DNA of 64,000 nucleotides from contig NZ_LTAW01000004.1 of NCBI RefSeq assembly GCF_001639725.1, forward strand, positions 414,348 through 478,347. The letters run 5' to 3'. The translations under genes and the position numbers were made by a program. Origin of the DNA: Marinomonas atlantica. Its GTDB lineage: Bacteria; Pseudomonadota; Gammaproteobacteria; Pseudomonadales; Marinomonadaceae. Positions 29,503 through 38,230 of the stretch are shown piece by piece. Numbering within the stretch: position 1 is the first letter of the stretch; every line of letters starts with the position of its first letter. The notes under the pieces were generated by a model that saw nothing but the letters and a program-made list of their open reading frames with translations, was not told the origin of the DNA and ran no database searches.

Positions 29503-30468
29503 TTAAAGCACAGGCACTTGAGTTAAAATCCTATTGATTAACTGATCGTTACTAATGTTTTGTGCAACAGTCTGAAATGACGGCACGATTCTGTGACGAA
29601 AAACGTTATGAACAACGCCGCGCACATCATCTGGCGTAACAAAATCTCGCCCAGCAAGCAGTGCATGAGCACGTGCGCAGCGGTCTAGCGCAAGTGTTGC
29701 GCGTGGGCTTACGCCAAAATCAATCAAGCTGGCCATCTGGCCATCGTCTTCAAAGTATTTTTCCGGATGACGGGTTGCCATAACAAGATGCACGATATAC
29801 TGCTCAACCGAGTCTGCCATATAAATGTTCAGTGCTGCTTTTTGCAGTGATGAAATGTCTTCCAAACTTAATACCGCTGCTGGCTCTTCTGCATTAGAAA
29901 ACTTGTCCTGCTCGCGTATCAACCGCAATACTTTAAGTTCGGTTTCCATGTCAGGGTAGTCAACTTGAATTTTCATCAGAAAGCGATCAAGTTGCGCCTC
30001 AGGAAGGGGATACGTGCCTTCTTGTTCGATGGGGTTTTGCGTCGCAATGACAAAAAATTGTGCTGACAGTGGGTAAGTGGCGTTGCCGACGGTAATTTGG
30101 CGCTCGCCCATTGCTTCGAGTAATGCTGATTGTACTTTTGCAGGTGCACGGTTAATTTCATCTGCTAGGACAATGTCGTGCATGATTGGCCCTGGGGTGA
30201 ATTGAAACTGTCCAGTATGTTGCTGATATATATCTGAACCCGTAACGTCACCAGGAAGCAAGTCAGGCGTGAATTGGATGCGTTGAAAGCTTGCATCAAT
30301 GGTTTTTGCTAATGCCTTAGCGGCGGTTGTTTTAGCAATGCCTGGGGGGCCTTCTAGTAACACATGACCTTTGGCTACGAGTCCAACAAGGAGGTCATTA
30401 ATTAATGATTCCTGCCCAACAATGGCATGATTTAAGTGCTCTTTTAGTCGTTCAATGACTGCTTCCAT
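29503..30468 (-). CDS. MoxR family AAA+ ATPase
   Basis: MoxR ATPases are thought to act as chaperones that insert cofactors or remodel complexes together with VWA partner proteins. This 321-residue protein has Walker A at 40-48 (GPPGIAKTT), Walker B (DIVLADEINRA), the sensor-1 region ATQNPIEQEGTYPLPEAQLDRF and the C-terminal lid with sensor 2 (GVSPRATLAL). It is the first gene of the six-gene minus-strand Bat operon, downstream of a good sigma-70 promoter. Confidence 0.94.
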   Translation of the reverse strand: MEAVIERLKEHLNHAIVGQESLINDLLVGLVAKGHVLLEGPPGIAKTTAAKALAKTIDASFQRIQFTPDLLPGDVTGSDIYQQHTGQFQFTPGPIMHDIVLADEINRAPAKVQSALLEAMGERQITVGNATYPLSAQFFVIATQNPIEQEGTYPLPEAQLDRFLMKIQVDYPDMETELKVLRLIREQDKFSNAEEPAAVLSLEDISSLQKAALNIYMADSVEQYIVHLVMATRHPEKYFEDDGQMASLIDFGVSPRATLALDRCARAHALLAGRDFVTPDDVRGVVHNVFRHRIVPSFQTVAQNISNDQLINRILTQVPVL

Positions 30469-30481
30469 ACTTCTGTAAGCC

Positions 30482-30509
30482 CTTATACTGCTGTCAAAAT
30501 ACCCGTCAA
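30482..30509 (-). promoter_or_regulatory. Sigma-70 promoter of the moxR/bat operon
   Basis: Read on the minus strand, TTGACG (30509-30504) and TATAAG (30487-30482) are separated by 16 bases, about 15-20 bases before the moxR start. The leader would therefore be very short. Confidence 0.5.
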
Positions 30510-30606
30510 GACAATATAATAACCAGCATCGTATTCAAGTTAAAACCTCTTCTTGAGCAAGTTTACCCCAAGAATGATTGAAGAGGCGCTATACCTAAGG
30601 TAAATC

Positions 30607-30828
30607 ATGGCAAAAGTAACTGTTGATGTAAGTCTCCCTGCTTATAAATACAAGGAAATGTATCAAGGCTCGGTAAAGTATTTAGTGGCAAAAAGTCGAG
30701 ATGGACGCATGATTCAACTCCCACTGTCGATTTTTCAGAGCTTTGTAACGCACAAAGGTGTTTATGGCGCTTTTGAAATCGAGTTTGATGACAATAAGAA
30801 ACTCGTCAAGATTGATAAAACATTTTAA
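30607..30828 (+). CDS. DUF2835 family small protein
   Basis: This 73-residue protein is soluble and rich in charged residues. The pattern Y-x-G near residues 19-21, VAKSRDGRMIQLPLSIFQSFVTHKGVYG, and a C-terminal IEFDDNKKLVKI match what I recall of DUF2835. AAGG lies 8 bases before the ATG. It precedes pyrD by 33 bases and is probably co-transcribed. The function is unknown. Confidence 0.8.
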   Translation: MAKVTVDVSLPAYKYKEMYQGSVKYLVAKSRDGRMIQLPLSIFQSFVTHKGVYGAFEIEFDDNKKLVKIDKTF

Positions 30829-30861
30829 CTCTCTCATTTAATGATCATTAGGCTGACCCAT

Positions 30862-31902
30862 ATGTACAACTTAGCGCGCTCGTTGCTGTTTAAATTTGAT
30901 CCTGAAGTATCCCATGAATTGTCGCTAGATGTACTTGGTGCATCATCGCGTCTAGGCTTGACTTCTTTATATGCTCACGATGAAGCGGCTACGCCTGTGA
31001 ATGTGATGGGTATTGATTTCCCTAATGCTGTTGGACTGGCTGCTGGCCTTGATAAAAATGCCGATGCGTTTGAAGCGTTAGGAGCATTGGGTTTTGGTTT
31101 TGTGGAAGTTGGGACTGTTACACCTAAGGGTCAATCTGGCAACCCAAAACCTCGTCTGTTCCGCTTGCCTGAGCATGAGGCGATCATTAATCGTATGGGG
31201 TTTAATAACAAGGGTGTGGACCACATGGTTGCCCGTATTCGCAAGCATAACTACAAAGGTGTGCTAGGGGTGAATATCGGTAAAAACCTGGCTACTTCGG
31301 TAGAAGGGGCAGCGGCGGATTACCTAGCGTGTCTTGAACAGGTGATTCCATATGCGGATTACATCACTGCAAACATTAGTTCACCCAATACACCAGGGCT
31401 TCGGTCGCTCCAGTTTGGCGATAGTTTGGCAGAATTAATTGCGCCATTGGTGGAAGCGAAGCAGCGTTATGCCGATGAACACGGGCGTCGTGTACCATTA
31501 GCTGTTAAAATTGCGCCAGACATGAGTGATGACGAAATTAAAATGGTAGCGGATACGCTTGTCGATCAGAAAATCGATGCAATCATTGCGACCAATACGA
31601 CATTATCACGTACAGCTGTTATCGGTCATGAACACGCAAATGAGGCCGGTGGTTTAAGTGGTGCACCAGTGCGTGATGCTTCGACGCATGTAGTGCGCGT
31701 ACTGTGTGATCATTTACAGAATGAACTGCCAGTAATTGGTGTGGGCGGTATTTTATCGGGTGCGGATGCGGTCGAAAAAATGCAAGCGGGTGCTAAACTT
31801 GTGCAAATTTACTCGGGCTTTATTTATCGAGGCCCGGAGTTAGTTCATGAATCGATTACCGCCACTGATGGTTATATTCGTGAAAACCACTTAGGTAAGT
31901 AG
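30862..31902 (+). CDS. pyrD: Dihydroorotate dehydrogenase (quinone), class 2
   Basis: PyrD oxidises dihydroorotate to orotate in pyrimidine synthesis and passes electrons to ubiquinone from the inner face of the membrane. The 346-residue protein has the class 2 N-terminal amphipathic helix ([19 protein letters not shown]), the FMN-binding [14 protein letters not shown] segment, the catalytic serine region [12 protein letters not shown], and [12 protein letters not shown] used the ATG at 30862, seven codons inside the longest frame, because it gives the canonical N terminus. Confidence 0.96.
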   Translation: MYNLARSLLFKFDPEVSHELSLDVLGASSRLGLTSLYAHDEAATPVNVMGIDFPNAVGLAAGLDKNADAFEALGALGFGFVEVGTVTPKGQSGNPKPRLFRLPEHEAIINRMGFNNKGVDHMVARIRKHNYKGVLGVNIGKNLATSVEGAAADYLACLEQVIPYADYITANISSPNTPGLRSLQFGDSLAELIAPLVEAKQRYADEHGRRVPLAVKIAPDMSDDEIKMVADTLVDQKIDAIIATNTTLSRTAVIGHEHANEAGGLSGAPVRDASTHVVRVLCDHLQNELPVIGVGGILSGADAVEKMQAGAKLVQIYSGFIYRGPELVHESITATDGYIRENHLGK

Positions 31903-31909
31903 GCGAAAA

Positions 31910-31935
31910 GGCCAGTCGGTTAGACTGGCCCTCCT
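31910..31935 (-). terminator. Terminator between pyrD and rmf
   Basis: An 8-bp stem (GGCCAGTC/GACTGGCC) with a 5-base loop lies between the convergent genes. The T-run (TTTTCG) follows on the minus strand, so it mainly serves rmf; on the plus strand the tail is only CTCCTT. Confidence 0.75.
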
Positions 31936-31942
31936 TCAGAAA

Positions 31943-32161
31943 TTAGGTAATTGACTGAGAAAAGCCGGCCGCTTTATAAGTGCCGTCAACTGGGGTGAGA
32001 CCATCCCACATGTCTACGCGACCTTCACGCCAACCGGCTAACCAATCGGGTCGAGCGGAAGAATGACACTGCTGCGATAGGCCTTTTGAACGTCCGGCCA
32101 TACCGGCACGATAGCCACGCACATACGCTCTTTGATGAAGATCTCGTTTTTGTTTCTTCAT
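31943..32161 (-). CDS. rmf: Ribosome modulation factor
   Basis: RMF is a small basic protein that dimerises 70S ribosomes into inactive 100S particles in stationary phase. The 72-residue sequence begins MKKQKRDLHQRAYVRGYRAG and contains QQCHSSARPDWLAGWREGR, both characteristic. GAGAGGAACG precedes the ATG. Its location between pyrD and rlmKL is a known arrangement in pseudomonads and relatives. Confidence 0.95.
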   Translation of the reverse strand: MKKQKRDLHQRAYVRGYRAGMAGRSKGLSQQCHSSARPDWLAGWREGRVDMWDGLTPVDGTYKAAGFSQSIT

Positions 32162-32285
32162 AAATACGTTCCTCTCAGTTCTCTTTTCAGTGTAAGTGAA
32201 CTTTAATTAATAGTAGAGGGCGGTGCGTTTGTCTAAAAACACTTTGCTCTAACGAAATTCAAAAATTCACCAAAAAGTAATAAAA

Positions 32286-34454
32286 ATGACATATAACTCT
32301 GAACTACCTCCTAGTGACGTTAGCGAACAATCGATATCACTGGAATTGACTTGCCCGATCGGCTTGGAAAATATTCTGGAAAAAGAGCTCCATGATCTAG
32401 GGTTGTTTAATACACGCCTAGGCGAAGCTCAAGTTAAGCTGTCTACTGATTTGCGTGGCATGTATTTAGCGTGTCTATGGTCACGTGTTGCAACGCGCGT
32501 CATGATGCCACTGGCTACATTTAAAGTGGACTCAGCTGATGATCTGTACCAAGGCGTATCAGACATTGACTGGTCAGAACATCTTCATGCTGACAATACC
32601 ATTGCGATTGATTGCCATGGTACCAATCACTCTATACGTAATACGCAATTTGGTGCGGTACGTACAAAAGATGCCATAGCCGATTATTTTACTAAATTAA
32701 ATGGTCGCCGACCGAGCGTTGAAAAACAAAACCCTGACATTCGTATTGCGGTGAAGATTAGACGTGATCAAGCAATTGTTAGCTTGGATTTGTCAGGCGA
32801 AAGTATGCACCGTCGTGGTTATCGTCAACATGGTGCTATGGCGCCGTTAAAAGAAAACCTAGCAGCTGGTTTATTGTTACGTGCAGGTTGGAGCAAAGAC
32901 TCTAAGTATCAACAGATCGTTGATCCAATGTGTGGCTCGGCAACCTTTTTGGTTGAAGCGGCTTTAATCTCCATGAACATCGCGCCAGGTTCGCGTCGTC
33001 AATACTGGGGCTTTAAAGGTTGGAAGAAGCATGACCATCGTCTATGGCAACAGCTTAACGACATCGCTAAGAACGAGCGCGTTGCGCCAAGTGAGTTAAC
33101 GGTGTCTTTCCAAGGCACAGACCGAGAACAAAAAGCAATTGCAGCGTCCCGTGAAAACATTAAGCGTGCAGGTCTGACTGGGGTGATTGATGTCAGCATG
33201 TCTGCTTTTCAGCAACACGACTTTGACTGGTCTAAGCAACCGACGCTAATTATTGTTAACCCGCCTTACGGTGAGCGCTTAGGCGATGAGATGGCGCTGG
33301 TAGCCCTGTATCGTCAGTTGGGTGATTGGGCTATTGAAAATGCAATGGAAGGCGAGATGATGTTGCTAACGAGCAGTGAGAACTTGGCTCGTCAGATTCC
33401 GATTCGCCCTGAGAAATCCACTCGTGTTATCAATGGTGGCCTAGAATGTCGCGCCTACCGTTTTCCAATTGCTGAAGATCGCATTAAAGCTGGCAGCCGA
33501 GAGCAAGTAGGTTTGTCATCGGGTGCTCAAATGGTGGTCAACCGTTTGCAGAAAAATCAGAAGAAGCTGAATAAGTGGCTCGACCGTGAAAAAATCACCT
33601 GTTACCGTGTTTACGATGCAGACATGCCTGAATACTCTGTTGCTGTAGATATTTACAATGATTGGGCACACGTGCAAGAGTACCAAGCACCTAAAAGTGT
33701 CGACGAACAAAAAGCGCAACAGCGCCTATTTGAAGTCGTTTCGGCCATCCCGACCGCGTTGAATATTCCTGAAACGAATGTGGTTGTGAAGCAACGTATA
33801 CGTCAATCAGGTAAACAGCAATATGAGAAAGTGGATCAGTTAAACCACGAAATGTTCGTCGAAGAATACGGCTGTGATTTCATTGTAAACTTGAAAGATT
33901 ACTTGGATACGGGGTTGTTCTTAGACCACCGCCCAGTACGCAAGATCATTCAAGAAAAAGCCAATGGTAAGCGCTTCTTAAATTTGTTCTGTTACACCGC
34001 TTCTGGTTCGGTCCATGCTGGACAGGGTGGTGCTAAAACAACATTAAGTGTTGATATGTCTAATACCTACACCGAGTGGGCGCGACGTAATATTGAATTA
34101 AATGAATTTTCAGATCGTGACCATAAAGTGGTTAGAGCTGATTGCTTTGAATGGCTGCGTAATGCTGAAGAGGAATTTGACTTAATATTTATGGACCCGC
34201 CGACTTTTTCGAATTCAAAAAAAATGGCCGGTGTATTGGATATTCAGCGTGATCATGTTGATCTGATTGATCTGGCAATGGCCCGTTTGCATCAAGAGGG
34301 TGAATTGATTTTCTCTAATAATTACCGTCGTTTCGAGCTGGACCCAGAGCTAAATGAACGTTATGAGATTGAAAACATTACTCGCCAATCGTTAGATCCT
34401 GACTTTGATAGAAATCAAAAGATTCACCAATGTTGGATTCTAAAGCATAAGTAG
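32286..34454 (+). CDS. rlmL: Bifunctional 23S rRNA methyltransferase RlmKL (m2G2445 / m7G2069)
   Basis: RlmKL is a fusion enzyme that methylates two guanines in 23S rRNA helix 74. The 722-residue protein has an N-terminal THUMP domain (about 50-165), a first methyltransferase domain with DPMCGSATFLVEAAL and NPPYGERLG (the m2G active site), and a second, RlmI-like domain with NLFCYTASGSVHAGQGGA and FMDPPTFSNSKKM. Length and both motif sets are as in E. coli. No strong ribosome-binding site is visible before the ATG. Confidence 0.96.
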   Translation: MTYNSELPPSDVSEQSISLELTCPIGLENILEKELHDLGLFNTRLGEAQVKLSTDLRGMYLACLWSRVATRVMMPLATFKVDSADDLYQGVSDIDWSEHLHADNTIAIDCHGTNHSIRNTQFGAVRTKDAIADYFTKLNGRRPSVEKQNPDIRIAVKIRRDQAIVSLDLSGESMHRRGYRQHGAMAPLKENLAAGLLLRAGWSKDSKYQQIVDPMCGSATFLVEAALISMNIAPGSRRQYWGFKGWKKHDHRLWQQLNDIAKNERVAPSELTVSFQGTDREQKAIAASRENIKRAGLTGVIDVSMSAFQQHDFDWSKQPTLIIVNPPYGERLGDEMALVALYRQLGDWAIENAMEGEMMLLTSSENLARQIPIRPEKSTRVINGGLECRAYRFPIAEDRIKAGSREQVGLSSGAQMVVNRLQKNQKKLNKWLDREKITCYRVYDADMPEYSVAVDIYNDWAHVQEYQAPKSVDEQKAQQRLFEVVSAIPTALNIPETNVVVKQRIRQSGKQQYEKVDQLNHEMFVEEYGCDFIVNLKDYLDTGLFLDHRPVRKIIQEKANGKRFLNLFCYTASGSVHAGQGGAKTTLSVDMSNTYTEWARRNIELNEFSDRDHKVVRADCFEWLRNAEEEFDLIFMDPPTFSNSKKMAGVLDIQRDHVDLIDLAMARLHQEGELIFSNNYRRFELDPELNERYEIENITRQSLDPDFDRNQKIHQCWILKHK

Positions 34455-34543
34455 TAAATAGAACTTTTCCCCATTAATTCAGAGTCCTCTATCATGCTAA
34501 TTGCTTGTGCGAGGACCCTGAGTCTTTAAAAGTAACTGGAACT

Positions 34544-35401
34544 ATGAGTAAAACATACCGATTAGTGATTAGCTGCCCCGACCGAGTAGGGATTGTGGCG
34601 GCTGTTAGCCAATATTTAAACGAACGTAATGGCTCGATTGTTGAAGCGAATCATCATACTGATGCTGAACAGAAATGGTTCTTTATGCGCCATGTAATTG
34701 ATGCTGACAGTATGAGCGTCGATTTAGACACGTTCCGTAGTGAGTTTTCTAAAATTGCAGAAGACTATGACATGGACTGGTTTATCAATGACAGCGATGA
34801 CAAGCCAAAAGTCATGTTGATGGCGACTAAAGAGTCTCATTGTTTGAATGATTTGTTGCATCGTTGGCACACGGGCGAACTAAGTTGCGACATCGTAGGA
34901 GTGATCGCGAACCATGATGATCTCCGTTCCATGGTTGAGTGGTATAACATTCCGTATCACTGCATCAATGTGCCTAAAGAAGATAAAATGCCAGCTTTCA
35001 AGGCTATTGAAAAAGCCATTGATGAATCCGGTGCAGATACGGTAGTACTTGCCCGCTACATGCAGATTTTCCCTGAGTATTTATGTGAGAAATACCGTTT
35101 CCGTGTGATTAATATTCATCACAGCTTCCTGCCTTCATTTATTGGCGCTAAGCCTTATCATCAAGCAGCCGTTCGAGGGGTGAAGTTGATTGGTGCAACG
35201 TGTCATTACGTAACAGCAGACCTAGATGCGGGTCCAATCATTGAGCAAGATGTGATTCGAGTTCGTCACAGTCATTCGGCGACCGATATGGTGCGTTTAG
35301 GTAAAGACATTGAGAAACTTGTGCTTTCTCGGGGACTTCGTTTCCACATTGAAGATCGTGTATTAGTTCACGGTAATAAGACGGTTGTCTTTTCACAGTA
35401 G
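34544..35401 (+). CDS. purU: Formyltetrahydrofolate deformylase
   Basis: PurU hydrolyses 10-formyltetrahydrofolate to formate and tetrahydrofolate, balancing one-carbon pools. The 285-residue protein has an N-terminal ACT domain (RLVISCPDRVGIVAAVSQYL, about 5-80) and a C-terminal formyl-hydrolase domain with the catalytic Asn-His region (VINIHHSFLPSFIGAKPYHQA) and the conserved Asp in TADLDAGPIIEQD. The ATG at 34544 gives the standard N terminus, with CTGGAA as ribosome-binding site. Confidence 0.95.
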   Translation: MSKTYRLVISCPDRVGIVAAVSQYLNERNGSIVEANHHTDAEQKWFFMRHVIDADSMSVDLDTFRSEFSKIAEDYDMDWFINDSDDKPKVMLMATKESHCLNDLLHRWHTGELSCDIVGVIANHDDLRSMVEWYNIPYHCINVPKEDKMPAFKAIEKAIDESGADTVVLARYMQIFPEYLCEKYRFRVINIHHSFLPSFIGAKPYHQAAVRGVKLIGATCHYVTADLDAGPIIEQDVIRVRHSHSATDMVRLGKDIEKLVLSRGLRFHIEDRVLVHGNKTVVFSQ

Positions 35402-35522
35402 GTCACTATTAGAGGGTGAGCTGTTAATATCAGACTTGCCCTTTCTTTTAATATCACTTCGTTATTTAAAATTTTGACTATAGTTACCTGAGTAAATCCA
35501 TTTGTTGGTTAAGGGTGACGAG

Positions 35523-35783
35523 ATGAAATTGAAACTAACACCAACCCAAAACCTGTGTGTCGGGTTTCTCGAGACAGGTTTCGAATTGATCCAAGTAGAT
35601 GATCAATACTTCTTTGTTAAAGGCGAACGTCGCCAAAAAGTTCTTCCTAAAACGTTAGACGCTTTGGTCAGTCGAGGTGCGTTGTTGCATACACGAGAAG
35701 GTAAATACGAGCTGAGTGACGAGTTCAAGCAGCATCGCAAAGAAATGCGCTCTATGGTGGAATCAAAACACGTCCGCCACTGA
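35523..35783 (+). CDS. Conserved hypothetical protein, 86 residues
   Basis: I do not recognise this family. The product is small, soluble and basic at its C terminus (KQHRKEMRSMVESKHVRH), with no membrane segment or cysteine cluster. The central part (VLPKTLDALVSRGALLHTREGKYELSDEF) resembles a winged-helix turn, weakly suggesting a DNA-binding or adaptor role. AAGGGTGACGAG before the ATG supports this start over an in-frame TTG at 35502. It stands alone between purU and a convergent gene. Confidence 0.65.
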   Translation: MKLKLTPTQNLCVGFLETGFELIQVDDQYFFVKGERRQKVLPKTLDALVSRGALLHTREGKYELSDEFKQHRKEMRSMVESKHVRH

Positions 35784-35827
35784 GTACGAAGTTGTGTATT
35801 CAGTGACGGATGTTGATTATTTAGTGC

Positions 35828-36892
35828 TTACTGCAGTGTTGAGCTTGCAGGAGTGAACAAATTACAAACTGCATTTTGCAGCGCTTCGCTGGCATGATCT
35901 GAACGCAATACATGCCAAGTTGCTGTGCGTGTTTCTGGTTGTTGGGTCAATTCAGCGACAATGTGTTTGAAACCTAATTGCGCATCATCACGATGCGCTA
36001 ATTTTTCTAGGATGATTCGCAGCAATTGGCCTTGTCCTGCAATCCAGTGTGGACACTTTGCAACCAGCGATGCAATTAGCTCTAGCTGATTATCATCACA
36101 ATGGCTGATATCGCCTAGTAAAGTAAATAACGGGATAAATAGGTCCGTAGCAAAATCATTGCGTGAAATGGCGCGAATTAAATGAGCAGCATCGCTTGCA
36201 GTGATCGAGTGTTCCATCATTTCTTCACACACTGCTTTCACTGTGTCAGCACCTTGAACATAATGTTCCATTGCATGGCAAAGTGGGAAGCGTACTTCAT
36301 TGGGGGCACTTTGAATTGCTTTGATCTGCAGAGCTTTCAGATTTAGCTCTTCTGCTCTTGCCGCCAAATCAGCTAACCCTTGTAACCCTAAATGGCTCCA
36401 CGTTTCAGGGTCGTCTAATTGCTCGCTTTTTAAATAGGAAAGCACGTCATCTAAATAGTGGGATGTAGGCTGCTTTAAGTCTCGTGCGAGCATGGCGTGG
36501 AAGCTAGCGAGTCGATCTTGATCTGGTTGAAATGCGTAAGGGTTGTCTTCAAGGGCTTCTTGAACACCTTGTTCAGTCCCTTTATGCATGATTTTATCAA
36601 CGATGGTTTTGATAAATAGATCACGTGTTCCCAAGTTCAAGCAGCCCGATTCGTCGAGAGGTAATTTTAGAAACCAGACAACTTCCCCGTCTTTTAGCGG
36701 TTTTTGTTTTTCCGTTAACACGCAAGCAAGCCAAGCTTGTTTACGGAATGCGTACGGATAAACTTGCTGCTTTGTATCGAACTGAATAACCTGTTGCGGC
36801 GTGATTTTAGTAATATGTCGACCAACATCGTAAAATGTCGCCTTGCACCCAACGGCACTGAAAAGATCGCTTAGAGATTCAATATTTTGCAT
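35828..36892 (-). CDS. DUF3549 family protein
   Basis: This 354-residue soluble protein has no signal peptide or membrane segment. It begins MQNIESLSDLFSAVGCKATFYDVGRHI and contains an alpha-helical repeat-like C-terminal half. I assign DUF3549 from this N terminus and length; no activity is known for the family. It is monocistronic, convergent with the 86-residue gene and divergent from the YqcC-like gene. There is no clear ribosome-binding site. Confidence 0.7.
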   Translation of the reverse strand: MQNIESLSDLFSAVGCKATFYDVGRHITKITPQQVIQFDTKQQVYPYAFRKQAWLACVLTEKQKPLKDGEVVWFLKLPLDESGCLNLGTRDLFIKTIVDKIMHKGTEQGVQEALEDNPYAFQPDQDRLASFHAMLARDLKQPTSHYLDDVLSYLKSEQLDDPETWSHLGLQGLADLAARAEELNLKALQIKAIQSAPNEVRFPLCHAMEHYVQGADTVKAVCEEMMEHSITASDAAHLIRAISRNDFATDLFIPLFTLLGDISHCDDNQLELIASLVAKCPHWIAGQGQLLRIILEKLAHRDDAQLGFKHIVAELTQQPETRTATWHVLRSDHASEALQNAVCNLFTPASSTLQ

Positions 36893-36962
36893 AGCTGTGA
36901 TGTGTGCCCAAACTTAAGTGACTCAAAGCTCGAATCATACCGTTTTTTAGGAGAAAAATCAG

Positions 36963-37310
36963 TTGTCCCAATCGATTCAACGTTACACAGAATTAGCCGA
37001 TTTGGTATTAGAATTGCAAATGGCCATGCAGCAGGCTCACGTTTGGCAAACCAAACCGCCTAGTACAGAAGCATTAGCCTCAGTGCAGCCTTTTTGCATT
37101 GATACGATGAGCTTCGAACAGTGGCTGCGTTATGTATTAATCGAGCGATTTAAAGAAATGATTGAATTTCAACAGCCTTTACCAGGCCGTTGCCATATTT
37201 CGCCAATGGTCGAAGAAGCTTTTAGAGGGCTAGAGGTAAGCCATGTTAAGCACTTAATGTTGGTGAGTGACGCGATAGATCGATTTTTAAGCCGAAGTGC
37301 CCAAGAATGA
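36963..37310 (+). CDS. YqcC family protein
   Basis: This is a 115-residue soluble protein of the YqcC type: a helical domain with the conserved FCIDTMSFEQWLRYVLIERF segment near residues 44-63 and LPGRCHISPMVEEAF. It begins at TTG (36963), supported by TTAGGAG about 10 bases upstream. The stop overlaps the next start by 4 bases (ATGA), so it is translationally coupled to the DUF1853 gene. The molecular function is unknown. Confidence 0.85.
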   Translation: MSQSIQRYTELADLVLELQMAMQQAHVWQTKPPSTEALASVQPFCIDTMSFEQWLRYVLIERFKEMIEFQQPLPGRCHISPMVEEAFRGLEVSHVKHLMLVSDAIDRFLSRSAQE

Positions 37311-38167
37311 CGTTGCATGCTGCTGATCAATTGCTCGCGGATCTAGAGTGGTTGCTAGAGGAGCGGGAAAGTTTTGTGTTGGATTATCCGCTTGCAGGTT
37401 TTCTTATTAAAGGCTGGCGAAGCAATTTGAAGCTTTTGTCTGATCAGCCTGAGCCATTGGTGCAGTGGATGGCGCAAGCCAAGTCACATTTTTTGGGTAC
37501 TTACTTTGAGCAGTTGTTCTCATTTGCAGTTCAGCATTTTGCAGATGTTCAAGTATTGGCTGAACATGAGCAAATTCATATAGCGGGTAAAACCTATGGG
37601 GAAGTTGATCTGCTGATTAAGAATAGAGCAGAAATGATATTTCAATTTGAAATAGCCTTGAAGTTTTATCTGGAAAGAAATGATTTAAACCCTCATTGTT
37701 GGATTGGCCCAAATAAACATGACAGTTTAGTAAGAAAACAAACACATGCTCGTGATCATCAGCTTAAGGTGTTGAATGTTGAAGAAGGACAGTCTTGGTT
37801 GAAATCCTTCTCAAATGACACTGCTGTAACACCAAATTTGATGATTTTTGGTCGCCATTTTTACGACTTAAATATTGATGCTAAGGCATTTTTTGAATAC
37901 CAAAAATACAATGGCGGTTGGGTAAGGCTCAATCGAATTCTAGTATTAGAGCACTTTCTTTATGATCTGAGGGAGGCGCAGAAACCTTATTGGATTACGC
38001 CTAACTCAATAAAATCTGATAAAAAACAGATGAATAAAACGCTGAAAAAAGAGTTGGCCATTCGATTTGAGGATGACCCAAGGCCAGTCTTGTTTTCGTG
38101 TATTAGAAAATCGGATACGAGTAAAACTAGTGTTTTCTGGCTATTTGTTTGCCCAGATGAGTGGTAA
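37307..38167 (+). CDS. DUF1853 family protein
   Basis: This 286-residue soluble protein begins with a helical region (LLADLEWLLEERESFVLDYPL). A nuclease-like central part with acidic residues follows (GEVDLLIKNRAEMIFQFEIALKFYL), where E-x-D, then E with a following K, recalls a PD-(D/E)xK fold. The family is DUF1853 by length and by these motifs; the nuclease reading is my inference. It is coupled to the upstream YqcC-like gene and precedes a GGDEF-EAL gene by 63 bases. Confidence 0.75.
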   Translation: MTLHAADQLLADLEWLLEERESFVLDYPLAGFLIKGWRSNLKLLSDQPEPLVQWMAQAKSHFLGTYFEQLFSFAVQHFADVQVLAEHEQIHIAGKTYGEVDLLIKNRAEMIFQFEIALKFYLERNDLNPHCWIGPNKHDSLVRKQTHARDHQLKVLNVEEGQSWLKSFSNDTAVTPNLMIFGRHFYDLNIDAKAFFEYQKYNGGWVRLNRILVLEHFLYDLREAQKPYWITPNSIKSDKKQMNKTLKKELAIRFEDDPRPVLFSCIRKSDTSKTSVFWLFVCPDEW

Positions 38168-38230
38168 TACTTGAAAAATCAATCTTAATGAGGCATAAAT
38201 TGTAGCTTAATTCGTACATAAAATTGAGAC

